Of a DNA stretch of 64,000 nt, positions 16,262-23,984 are shown in pieces. The position numbers and the translations under genes were made by a program. Source of the stretch: Amycolatopsis regifaucium (GTDB lineage Bacteria > Actinomycetota > Actinomycetes > Mycobacteriales > Pseudonocardiaceae); the NCBI RefSeq assembly GCF_001613935.1, contig NZ_LQCI01000052.1:209651-273650 (forward strand), given 5' to 3'. The notes under the pieces were generated by a model that was given only the letters and a program-made list of their open reading frames with translations, ran no database searches and was not told the origin of the DNA. How positions within the stretch are numbered: position 1 is the stretch's first letter; each line of letters starts with the position of its first letter.

Positions 16262-18903
16262 TGTCCACTGAGCGCGGCATCCACGGCCCTGTCCAAGGAC
16301 TGGTCGTCGGGGACCACAACCGCGTCGAAATCGTCCTGCCGCCGGGTGAGTCGGTCCCGTTCATGGCGCCGCCGCGGCCGAGGCACAGCCTCATCGGCCG
16401 CACCGAAGCACTCGACGCCCTGCGGCGCGATGTGCTCGCCGGCCACGACTCGGCGCTGTTCGCCCTCAAGGGCATCCCTGGCGTGGGCAAGACCGCTTTG
16501 GCCATCGCACTCGCCCACGATCCGCGGGTGGGCGGCACCTTCATCGGCGGTGTGCTGTGGGCAGGCCTCGGCCCTTCACCGGACGTGATGACCCTGCTGG
16601 CGAACTGGGGTGCGGCGCTCGGCATCCCGGCCGAGCAATTGGCGACCGCGGCCAGCCCGCAGGCCCGGGCCCAGATCGTCCACCTCGCCATCGGCCTGCG
16701 CCGCATGTTGCTGATCGTGGACGACGCGTGGAGCCTCGAAGCGGCTCTCGCGTTCCGCCTCGGCGGTCCCAACTGCGTGCATCTCCTGACCACGCGGATC
16801 CCCGCGGTCGCGACGCGCTTTGCCGCGAAGGCGACGGATATCAAGGAACTCCAACGGGACGCGAGCTTGCGGCTGCTCACCCGCCTCGCGCCCGAGGCCG
16901 CCGAGGCCGACCCCGCGGGCGTAGGCGATCTCGTCGACCTCGTCTCCGGGCTGCCGCTTGCCCTGATCCTGATCGGTAATCACCTGCGGACCCGCTCCGC
17001 CGGGGGAAGCCGTCGGCGGGTGCGCGAGACCATCGTGCGGCTCCGGGACGCCAAGAACCGCCTCACCGTGAGCGAACCGCGAGGCTTGCTCGACAGCGGC
17101 GCCTACGACACACCTCTCTCACTGGCCGCGTCGATCCAGGTCAGCGACGCGGCTTTGCCCGATGAGGGGCGGCGCGCGCTGCGCGACATCACGGCGTTCC
17201 CGGCGAAGCCGAACTCCTTCGGTGAGGACGCGGCGGCCGACGTCCTGGAACGCGGTTTCGAGGATATCGACCTGCTGGTGGATCTCGGCCTGCTCGAGCA
17301 CACCGGCGATCAGCGCTACACGCTGCACCAGGCGATCCACGACTACGCGCACGCGGACGGCCCGACCACGCGGGCGCGGGAACGCTTGGCGCGCCACTAC
17401 GTCCACAGCTTGGAGGCGACGCGGATGCCCCGGTCGGGATCGACCAGGCCGGACGGACTGGACGAGGGCTGGTCGGCCGATACGGCGAACGTGCTCACGG
17501 CCCTCGACTACGCACAGGAACGCGGGCTGCACGAGGAACTGGTGTCCGGCGCGAACGACTTCGCGGAGCATCTCAACCGGCGGGGTCTGCTCACGCAAGC
17601 CCAGTTGCACCTCGAACGTGCTCTCGCCGTCGCGGATCGGGTGTCCGACGTCGACGCGCTCACCCGGACGAGAATCAACCTCGCCGGCGTTTACCAGCAG
17701 CGCGGCGAGCTGCGCGCGGCCGAGGACCTGCTCGACAAGGGCCTGGGGAAGGGCACGGACGCGGCCCGTGGCGGGCTGCGCTTCGACGCGCTGCTCAAAC
17801 TCGGTTGGGTGCGTGGACGGCTGGGCAAGGTCTCCGAAGCCCGCGCGGCTCTCTCCGCAGCCCTCGACATCCATGACGAGATCGACCGGCCGGGTGGGCG
17901 CGCGGCGGCACTGATGGGGCTCGGGTGGCTCGACACCGTGCACGGCAGACAGGCGGAGGCGGCCGAGAGCCTGGTCGCGGCGTTGGAGGTGGCGAGAAGC
18001 ACCGGGGAGAAGTACCAGATCGCGGACATCCTGCAGCGGGTCGGCTGGCTGGAGGGCATGCGTGGCCGCCGCGAACAGGCACAGGAGGCCTTCGCCGAGG
18101 CCGCCTCGGTGGCTCGCGAAAACGGCTTCCCCACCGTGCTCGTGGACGCGCTCAACGGTCTGGGATGGCTGGACGGTCTGCGAGGCGACTATGGCAGCGC
18201 CCGGGTCCTGTTCGAAGAGGCGATCGCCTTCGCCGAGGCGACCGGGTACGCCGAGCGCTACACGCTGCTCGGTGGTCTCGCGTGGGTGGTCAAGGAAGAA
18301 GGCGATTTCGCCGACGCCCGCGCCCGCTACGAGGAGGCCCTGGTCATCGCCAGGGAGAAGGGCGAGACGGAGAAGACATCCTTGTTCCTGGCCAAACTCG
18401 CCGAGCTGGAGGTCTTGCTCGGCGAACCCGGCAACGCGCGGGTGCACGCCCGCGAGGCCGTGGACCTCGCCCGCGAGCTCCACCTGCCCGATCGGCTCGT
18501 CGATCCGTTGCGCACCCTCGCGACCATCGCCCGCGGGCAGGGTCTGCCCGAGCGGGCCCTCTCCTTCCTCGACGAGGCCACCGGCCCGGCCCGGGAAATC
18601 GGCAACGACTTCCTGCTGGCAGACGTGGCCAACGAGACCGGTTTGGCACACCTCGACCTCGGCAGGCTCGAGACCGCCGAGGAATTCATGATCACGGCGG
18701 CGGACCACGCCCGCCGGGCCGACGCCGGTGATGCCCTCGGTCGCGCGCTCTTCGGCCGGGCGAAGCTGGCACTGGCCCGCGACGACCTTGCCGGAGTGCG
18801 CGCGTTCGTCGCCGACGCTCTGCGCGTACTGGACGGTGCGAGCCCGGCGCTGGCGCGGGAGGTGAGCGCGTGGCGAGACCAGGTGCTCGGCTCGTCCACC
18901 TGA
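16261..18903 (+). CDS. NB-ARC/TPR (NLR-like) STAND ATPase with N-terminal GDHN motif
   Basis: An 880-residue signal-transduction ATPase. Residues 6-26 form a short glycine-rich beta motif (GPVQGLVVGDHNRVEI). The NB-ARC domain follows: Walker A GIPGVGKT at 71-78, Walker B LLIVDDAW at 150-157, a sensor-like LLTTRIPA near 175, and GLPLAL near 230. A winged-helix-like region comes next. From about 400 to the end lie many tetratricopeptide repeats (recurrent LGWLDxxxGRxxxA units). No effector domain is fused. In bacteria and fungi such a short N-terminal motif can be an amyloid signalling sequence that templates a partner carrying the same motif. The matching motif is on the small protein at 20149. 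It overlaps both flanking glycosyltransferase genes. Confidence 0.92.
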   Translation: MSTERGIHGPVQGLVVGDHNRVEIVLPPGESVPFMAPPRPRHSLIGRTEALDALRRDVLAGHDSALFALKGIPGVGKTALAIALAHDPRVGGTFIGGVLWAGLGPSPDVMTLLANWGAALGIPAEQLATAASPQARAQIVHLAIGLRRMLLIVDDAWSLEAALAFRLGGPNCVHLLTTRIPAVATRFAAKATDIKELQRDASLRLLTRLAPEAAEADPAGVGDLVDLVSGLPLALILIGNHLRTRSAGGSRRRVRETIVRLRDAKNRLTVSEPRGLLDSGAYDTPLSLAASIQVSDAALPDEGRRALRDITAFPAKPNSFGEDAAADVLERGFEDIDLLVDLGLLEHTGDQRYTLHQAIHDYAHADGPTTRARERLARHYVHSLEATRMPRSGSTRPDGLDEGWSADTANVLTALDYAQERGLHEELVSGANDFAEHLNRRGLLTQAQLHLERALAVADRVSDVDALTRTRINLAGVYQQRGELRAAEDLLDKGLGKGTDAARGGLRFDALLKLGWVRGRLGKVSEARAALSAALDIHDEIDRPGGRAAALMGLGWLDTVHGRQAEAAESLVAALEVARSTGEKYQIADILQRVGWLEGMRGRREQAQEAFAEAASVARENGFPTVLVDALNGLGWLDGLRGDYGSARVLFEEAIAFAEATGYAERYTLLGGLAWVVKEEGDFADARARYEEALVIAREKGETEKTSLFLAKLAELEVLLGEPGNARVHAREAVDLARELHLPDRLVDPLRTLATIARGQGLPERALSFLDEATGPAREIGNDFLLADVANETGLAHLDLGRLETAEEFMITAADHARRADAGDALGRALFGRAKLALARDDLAGVRAFVADALRVLDGASPALAREVSAWRDQVLGSST

Positions 18904-20108
18904 CCGCACGGCTCGGGGCGGTCGCTTTCACGATCGGCTTCGGCTACGCGGCGCTGGCCCGCGTCGGCGTTCTCCTGCCCGCTCTCCGGTCCGTCCACAA
19001 GAGACACTCGCGGCCGGTCGATCCCGGCGGAGCACCCGACGGGCACGCGGTGACCTTCCTGGTCCCCGCCCGGCAGGAGCACTCGACCATCGGCCGTGCT
19101 CTCCGCTCGATGCTGGCCTGCCGGCCTGGCGACGGCGGAGTGGTGGCTGTCGTGGACAGTGACGACCCGCGCACGATCACGGCGGCCGAGGGCGCCCACG
19201 ACGGCAGCGGGCGTCTGCGGGTACTCCACGACGCGAGCCCTGGCGGCAAAGGCGCCGCCCTGACGGCGGCTCTGACCGTCATCGACACCGAGATCGTCGG
19301 CGTGTTCGACGCCGACAGTGTCGTCCGGCCCGGTCTGCTACCACCCGTGAGGCAGGCTTTCGCGGACGGCGCCGACGTCGTGCAGGTACCCGTCCGGCCG
19401 TGCTGGAATCGCCCGGCCGCATGGCACGGCACGCGCACGCTTCTGGACTACGCGGCCTGGTCGAGTGGCCGGGCGGGGACGACGACAGGCGTCGTCCGGC
19501 TGAGCGGAACCGGTGTCTTCTTCCGGACCAGCCTGTTGCGCGCGGTCGGCGGGTGGCGGCCCTCGCTCACCGAGGACTTCGACCTCGCCCTGCGCCTGAC
19601 CGCGGCCGGGGCCCGGATCACGGTGGTCGACCGTCCCGACCTCGCCACCGACGAGCAGGTACCGCACTCGGCGTCCAGCCTGCTCCGGCAGCGGATTCGC
19701 TGGCACCAAGGCTTCCTGGAGATCCTCGCCACCGGAGTGTGGTGGCGGATGCCGACCACGCGCATGCGGATGTCCGCGGTGGGCCCGCTTCTCGTCCCGG
19801 TCGGCCGCGCCTTGGCGGCTGTCGCGGCGGTGCCCACGCTTGCCGCCGTTCTGGCCGCGGGGAGCGCGCCGCTCACCCTCCTTGTGCCGGCGGGCCTCAG
19901 CTGTCTCGTCCTGGCCATCGACGTCGCGGTCTTCGTCCGGCTCGCGCCGTCCTACGGAGTACGACCGTCCCTGGCACGGCTGGTGGCACTGGTGCTCGGC
20001 GCCGTGCCCTTCTACACGGTGTCGGCCACCGCGTCCACGCTCGCCGTTGTCCGTCAGCTCACTGGACAACACGATTGGGAGACAACGGAACACGCCGCTT
20101 CGGAGTAG
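18870..20108 (+). CDS. Membrane-bound GT2 glycosyltransferase
   Basis: A 412-residue processive-type GT2. One N-terminal membrane helix (about 10-33) is followed by a GT-A domain with FLVPARQE, VDSDD, a DxD-type FDADSVV, the acceptor-site TEDFDLAL and the QxxRW-type QRIRWHQG. Three to four C-terminal membrane segments follow (about 300-395). This matches cellulose/hyaluronan-synthase-like and N-acetylglucosaminyl transferases that polymerise or transfer sugars at the inner membrane. The GTG at 18870 lies inside the NLR gene (34-nt overlap) with GGGAGGTGA upstream, so its translation depends on the NLR message. Confidence 0.85.
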   Translation: MARPGARLVHLTARLGAVAFTIGFGYAALARVGVLLPALRSVHKRHSRPVDPGGAPDGHAVTFLVPARQEHSTIGRALRSMLACRPGDGGVVAVVDSDDPRTITAAEGAHDGSGRLRVLHDASPGGKGAALTAALTVIDTEIVGVFDADSVVRPGLLPPVRQAFADGADVVQVPVRPCWNRPAAWHGTRTLLDYAAWSSGRAGTTTGVVRLSGTGVFFRTSLLRAVGGWRPSLTEDFDLALRLTAAGARITVVDRPDLATDEQVPHSASSLLRQRIRWHQGFLEILATGVWWRMPTTRMRMSAVGPLLVPVGRALAAVAAVPTLAAVLAAGSAPLTLLVPAGLSCLVLAIDVAVFVRLAPSYGVRPSLARLVALVLGAVPFYTVSATASTLAVVRQLTGQHDWETTEHAASE

Positions 20109-20148
20109 CCTCGCGGCACGGTGGCGTGAAATCGCACGAGGAGGCCTG

Positions 20149-20538
20149 GTGGATCCGATAACAGTGATCGTCACCGCGTTGGTGGCGGGTGGCGCGGCAG
20201 GGCTGCAGAGTTCAGCGGGCGATGCGATCAAGGACGCCTACGCCGGGTTGAAAGCGTTGATCATCCGCCATTTCGGGACCAAACCCGAGGTGACCGTGGC
20301 GGTCGAGCAAGCCCAGGAGTCTCCGGAGGTCTGGACCGCTCCCCTCAAGGACGCCTTGACCAAGGCCGGCGCCGATCAAGTGCCGGAAATCGTCCGGGCG
20401 GCGCAGGAGGTCATGCGGCTCGCCGAGCCCGAGGCGGCGAAGGCCGGTAAGTACAACGTGACCATCACCGGGAACGTGCAGGGCATGGCGACCGGCGATC
20501 ATCAGCATGTCGAAATGAAGTTCGGTCAGCAGACCTGA
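20149..20538 (+). CDS. Small Bell-like effector with C-terminal amyloid-type motif
   Basis: A 129-residue protein. Residues 1-43 form a glycine/alanine-rich hydrophobic helix (VIVTALVAGGAAG) and an amphipathic helix (AIKDAYAGLKALI). This pattern is typical of bacterial Bell domains, which are related to the fungal HeLo/HET-S membrane-targeting domains. A helical middle follows. The C-terminus (108-123) carries GNVQGMATGDHQHVEM, which matches 9 of 16 positions of the N-terminal motif of the NLR two genes upstream. GAGGAGG precedes the GTG at 20149. It probably acts as the membrane-permeabilising partner activated when the NLR oligomerises. Naming it a Bell protein is inference from sequence pattern. 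Confidence 0.75.
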   Translation: MDPITVIVTALVAGGAAGLQSSAGDAIKDAYAGLKALIIRHFGTKPEVTVAVEQAQESPEVWTAPLKDALTKAGADQVPEIVRAAQEVMRLAEPEAAKAGKYNVTITGNVQGMATGDHQHVEMKFGQQT

Positions 20539-20544
20539 ACCCGC

Positions 20545-22146
20545 TCACCGGTCGCGGATCACCCGGTCGCCCAGGATCAGGAAGTCGAGGCCGAGCTCGC
20601 GGAACGCGCGCAGGGCATCCACCGCCGTGTTCACGATCGGTTCCCCCGGTCCGTTGAACGAGGTGTTGACGAGCACCGGCGGCACCCCCGCCCGCCGAAG
20701 CGTCTCCAACAGGCTTCGCACCACAGAAGCCGATCCGTCCGGGAGAATCTGCGGCCGGGTCGTGCCGTCCACGTGCACGGCGGCGGGCATGACTTCGAGC
20801 CCGTGCTCCGAGACGACGGCGTTGCCGATCATGTAGAGATCGCGCAGTCCCTGACCCGGCCATAGCCGGGGCGCGTAGCCGTGGAGCGTGACCGGCGCGA
20901 ACGGCCGCCACCGCTCACGCCGTTTCACCGTGTTGAGACGGTCGCGCATGCTCGGGGCGCTGGGGAGCGCGATGATCGAGCGGTGCCCCAAAGCACGCGG
21001 CCCCACCTCGGCTCTTCCCTCGGCGACCGCGCCGATGCGGCCGTCGAGCAGCATCTCCACCACCGTGTCCGGCGTGAACGGGGTGACGACGAGGTCTCCG
21101 AAGTCCGGATGTTCTTCCCCGATCGCGGTCCCGAGGTACGGCGACTCCAGCAAGCCGGTCATCACCGGAGGGCGGACGGACCAGGCCGCGCCCAGTGCCA
21201 CCCCCGCGTCGTGCGGGAAAGGCGGGATGTAGACCGGTTCCGGCAGCCTGCCGTTGGCCACCGAGTTGAGGGCGACGCCACCGGCGAGGCAGACGTGCGG
21301 GAATCCGGTCAGCCGTCGGGTTTCGGCGTGGAGAGCGGGCAGCGCGAGCTCGACGGTCCGCTGCGCGGAAGCGGCCATCCGGACGGCGACCGGGTCACGG
21401 GCGAGGTCGTCCGCCGTGCTCGTCACCGTGCCGAATCGCTCACCCAGATAGCTCCCCCAAGCGTCGACGATCGTCTGGTACTTCGTGCGGGGGTGGAGGC
21501 CGAAGAAGGACGGGCCTTCTTCCACGAGGTCCCCGAGTGGCAGCGGGTCGACGCCGTCGGTCGTCTCGTACGCCGCCAGCCCCATCGTCTTTCCGGCGTC
21601 CAGAATCCCCAGGCCGAGAGCGCGGGTGGTGGCCTCGTACAGCGCGCCGAGCGAGAATCCCCGGTGCCAGTGACGCAGTGGCCGTAACCCGGTCATGCGA
21701 TCGGCCGCGTAGACCGTGGTGCCGTAGAACTCGCCACTCCCGTCGACGACCAGGACACCGGCCCGTTCGAAACCCGACGCGTGAAAGGACGACAGCGCAT
21801 GGGCCACGTGGTGTTCCACGAAGACGATCTCGGGCCGGTGCGGGGTGGTCAGCTCCTCGGCGAGGGCACCGAACAACGCGGACAACAGCCGTCGTCGGTC
21901 ACGGCCAGGGAAATGCCAGAGGTTGCTGTGCGGGATGTCCCAACCGACGGCGACGACGTCGACGTCCCGAAAACCGATGCCCGCGGTCCTCAAGCAGTGG
22001 GCGGCGGCCCGCGCGGGAAAGCTGTCCCAAGCGTGCTTCACGCGAGTGAACCGCTCCTCCTCGGCGAAGGCATGGATACGGCCTTCACCGTCGACGAGCG
22101 CCGCCGCCGTGTCGTGCCACTCCCAGTTGATTCCGAGCACCCACAC
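20545..22146 (-). CDS. NodU/TobZ-type O-carbamoyltransferase
   Basis: A 533-residue carbamoyltransferase. The N-terminal Kae1-like ASKHA domain (about 1-340) has the opening VLGINWEWHDTAAAL, AEEERFTR, the metal-binding HHVAH and VVDGSGEF. The C-terminal domain holds EGRAEVGPRALGHRS and LVNTSFNGPGEPIV, the carbamoyl-phosphate/ATP signature region. These enzymes put a carbamoyl group on a sugar or antibiotic hydroxyl. The GTG at 22146 is preceded by GGGAGGG and begins exactly at the conserved first strand. The longer frame to 22569 crosses a hairpin and the kinase gene. Its 3-prime end converges on the Bell-like gene with a 6-nt gap. Confidence 0.92.
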   Translation of the reverse strand: MWVLGINWEWHDTAAALVDGEGRIHAFAEEERFTRVKHAWDSFPARAAAHCLRTAGIGFRDVDVVAVGWDIPHSNLWHFPGRDRRRLLSALFGALAEELTTPHRPEIVFVEHHVAHALSSFHASGFERAGVLVVDGSGEFYGTTVYAADRMTGLRPLRHWHRGFSLGALYEATTRALGLGILDAGKTMGLAAYETTDGVDPLPLGDLVEEGPSFFGLHPRTKYQTIVDAWGSYLGERFGTVTSTADDLARDPVAVRMAASAQRTVELALPALHAETRRLTGFPHVCLAGGVALNSVANGRLPEPVYIPPFPHDAGVALGAAWSVRPPVMTGLLESPYLGTAIGEEHPDFGDLVVTPFTPDTVVEMLLDGRIGAVAEGRAEVGPRALGHRSIIALPSAPSMRDRLNTVKRRERWRPFAPVTLHGYAPRLWPGQGLRDLYMIGNAVVSEHGLEVMPAAVHVDGTTRPQILPDGSASVVRSLLETLRRAGVPPVLVNTSFNGPGEPIVNTAVDALRAFRELGLDFLILGDRVIRDR

Positions 22147-22237
22147 GTGGCCCTCCCTGCCCTGCGCCGACCCGACGGCTGTCTGGACGATTGTCGCCGC
22201 TGGCCAGGCCCGCCCATACCGCTCGGCAGGTACATCA

Positions 22238-22251
22238 TTTAGTCGGCTAAA
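22238..22251. terminator. Short TTTAGTC palindrome
   Basis: TTTAG-TCGG-CTAAA is a perfect inverted repeat that overlaps the stop codon of the PfkB kinase gene. It is one of three TTTAGTC-N2-CTRAA palindromes in the window (also 38206 and 58650), all at gene ends. It may separate the kinase from the downstream carbamoyltransferase. Confidence 0.5.
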
Positions 22252-23134
22252 GGCGAAAACCCCGAAGAAAGGCGTCGAGTTCGGCTCGGCCCGGCGACGT
22301 GGCAGGTCCCCGCCGGGTGACGGCGATCGCGGCCGCGGCGTTCGCCCGGCGGGTGGCTTCGACCAGCTCGGTCCCGGCGATGAGTTCGGCGGCGAGCACA
22401 CCACAGTGCGCGTCCCCCGCACCGTTGGTGTCCACGGCGTCCACCGCGAAACCCGGCACGGTGACGACCCGCTCCGCGGTGACCACCCGGCATCCGGCGG
22501 GTCCGTCGCGGACGATGACCGTCTCCACGCGATCGCTTCCCACGTCGAGGATGTCCGCCTCCCTGACATTGCAGCTCAGAATGTCCACATGCGACAGCAC
22601 TGCCGAGAGCACCGGAGCCGGGATGTCCCCGGCGAGCGGACCCGGATCGAACAGCACGGTCGCGTCACCGGCACGCGGCAACCAGTGCGTCAGCGCCTCC
22701 GCGTTCGTCTCGTGCAGCAGGCTGTATCCGGTGAGATAGACGACGTCGTGGCCGGTGGGGACGATCTCGTCGAGCAGGCCCCGCGGCATCCGTCCTTCGG
22801 CACCGGTTCCGGTGATGAAGGTGCGTTCGCCGTTGTCCTCCACCAAAGCGACGGAGATACCGGTGTCGCCTTCGCCCGACCGGCCGTGCGCGAGGACGAT
22901 GCCCTCGGCCGCCATCGCCGCCCTGGCGAGGTCGGCGAAGTTCCCGGTGCCGTGCATCCCCGCGTAAAGGACGTCTGCGCCCGCCCTCGCGGCCGCGGCC
23001 ATCACGTTGAACCCACCGCCAGGCAGGAAGTCCATTGTGGACGCCATCACGTCACCGCCGGAAACGGGCAGCTTCGGTACCCGCATCACCAGGTCCAGTA
23101 CGACCTGGCCGGTGTGGATCAACCGTCCGCTCAT
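22247..23134 (-). CDS. PfkB family carbohydrate kinase
   Basis: A 295-residue ribokinase-fold sugar kinase. The N-terminal PfkB signature (PGGGFNVMAAAARAGADV) and the C-terminal signature with the catalytic aspartate (DTNGAGDAHCG) are both present. The DPGPL segment and the TRRGPATS end fit the family. It phosphorylates a sugar or nucleoside with ATP, but specificity cannot be read. The start overlaps the stop of the upstream gntR gene by 4 nt (ATGA), so kinase and regulator form one transcription unit. Confidence 0.9.
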   Translation of the reverse strand: MSGRLIHTGQVVLDLVMRVPKLPVSGGDVMASTMDFLPGGGFNVMAAAARAGADVLYAGMHGTGNFADLARAAMAAEGIVLAHGRSGEGDTGISVALVEDNGERTFITGTGAEGRMPRGLLDEIVPTGHDVVYLTGYSLLHETNAEALTHWLPRAGDATVLFDPGPLAGDIPAPVLSAVLSHVDILSCNVREADILDVGSDRVETVIVRDGPAGCRVVTAERVVTVPGFAVDAVDTNGAGDAHCGVLAAELIAGTELVEATRRANAAAAIAVTRRGPATSPGRAELDAFLRGFRL

Positions 23135-23856
23135 CGGACGGCCGATCCGGGGAAGGTCAGGTGGAACCGGAAGCGCGCCGGGTCCAGCAGGCTCACCACA
23201 TGCTCGACCAGTCCGCCAGTGGCGTCCACAGTGGACCGGGTGGTGTGCAGGAACAGCTCACCCGGTTCGCGTTCCAGCAGCGCCGCCGAGGCGGTGTCCA
23301 GCTTTGCGGTGCAGATCCACTGCTCGCCGCCCGCCGCGCGCAATCCGGCCGCGCGCAGTGTTCTGGCCAAGGACCCTTTGACCAGGCTTTGGTCGGACAG
23401 GTCGGGCAACGGCACGTAGGCGGTCTCAAGGGAAACAGGCCCGGTTCGCGGATCGCGGCGCAGCCGTCGGACCTGAGTCACCCGCGCGAGGCCGTACCGC
23501 TTGGTCAGCTCGGCGTCGGACACTCGCTCGATGCCGAGCAGTTCGGTTTCGATCGCCACACCACCGCGCTCGAACGCCTTGGCCCAGCCGGTGAGCTGGT
23601 CGAGCTCGACGTCGTCGAAGGTGACGAAGGAACCGACCCCGGTCTGGGTGGTGATCAGACCGCGGTGCTGCAGATCCGCCAGCGCGCCACGGACGGTGCC
23701 ACGGCTGACCGAGTACCGGCGGGCGAGTTCGTTCTCCCCCGGCAGCCGGTCTCCATGGGCGAAGCGGCCGGAAGTGATCTGCCCGGCGAGCTCATCGACC
23801 AGCCGGTTCCGCTTACCGAAGCCGACCTCGCCGCCGACCTGTCCAGTCATGTACAT
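23131..23856 (-). CDS. GntR family regulator (HutC/UTRA type)
   Basis: A repressor of about 240 residues. The N-terminal winged helix-turn-helix covers about 15-80: the GRFAHGDRLPGENELARRYSV segment with the recognition helix VSRGTVRGALADL, then GVGSFV. The C-terminal UTRA ligand domain follows (RRDPRTGPVSLETAYVP, ending EPGELFLHTTR). Starts at 23856 (MYM) or 23850 (MTG) are possible. Neither has a Shine-Dalgarno sequence, so the mRNA is probably leaderless. A palindrome at 23851-23864 covers the start region and suggests autorepression. Through the 4-nt overlap with the PfkB gene it would control sugar phosphorylation, with the sugar phosphate as likely ligand. Confidence 0.9.
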   Translation of the reverse strand: MYMTGQVGGEVGFGKRNRLVDELAGQITSGRFAHGDRLPGENELARRYSVSRGTVRGALADLQHRGLITTQTGVGSFVTFDDVELDQLTGWAKAFERGGVAIETELLGIERVSDAELTKRYGLARVTQVRRLRRDPRTGPVSLETAYVPLPDLSDQSLVKGSLARTLRAAGLRAAGGEQWICTAKLDTASAALLEREPGELFLHTTRSTVDATGGLVEHVVSLLDPARFRFHLTFPGSAVR

Positions 23857-23864
23857 ACATGTAC
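23851..23864. promoter_or_regulatory. Probable GntR operator
   Basis: GTACAT-AC-ATGTAC is a perfect inverted repeat at the start codon of the gntR gene. Its position would block leaderless transcription or initiation, as expected for autoregulation. Confidence 0.6.
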
Positions 23865-23927
23865 AGCCCGAGTTTGCCGATGTCCAGACCGCTCTTGCTA
23901 ACGCGACACCGGCGCCCTACGGTGACC

Positions 23928-23941
23928 TGGGAGCGCTCCCA
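23928..23941. promoter_or_regulatory. CebR operator
   Basis: TGGGAGCGCTCCCA is a perfect 14-bp palindrome identical to the CebR box known from Streptomyces cellulose and cello-oligosaccharide genes. It lies 44 nt before the start of the GH9 cellulase. Cellobiose or cellotriose release of CebR would derepress the gene. No cebR gene lies in the window. Confidence 0.9.
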
Positions 23942-23984
23942 GGCAGTTGTCAACCGTCAAAGCAGACGGAGGAGACCCACTCCG

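Noticed and set aside
22147..22569. Longer N-terminus for the carbamoyltransferase
   Set aside because: It would run through a palindrome and the kinase gene. The family always starts with the VLGIN strand, right at GTG 22146.
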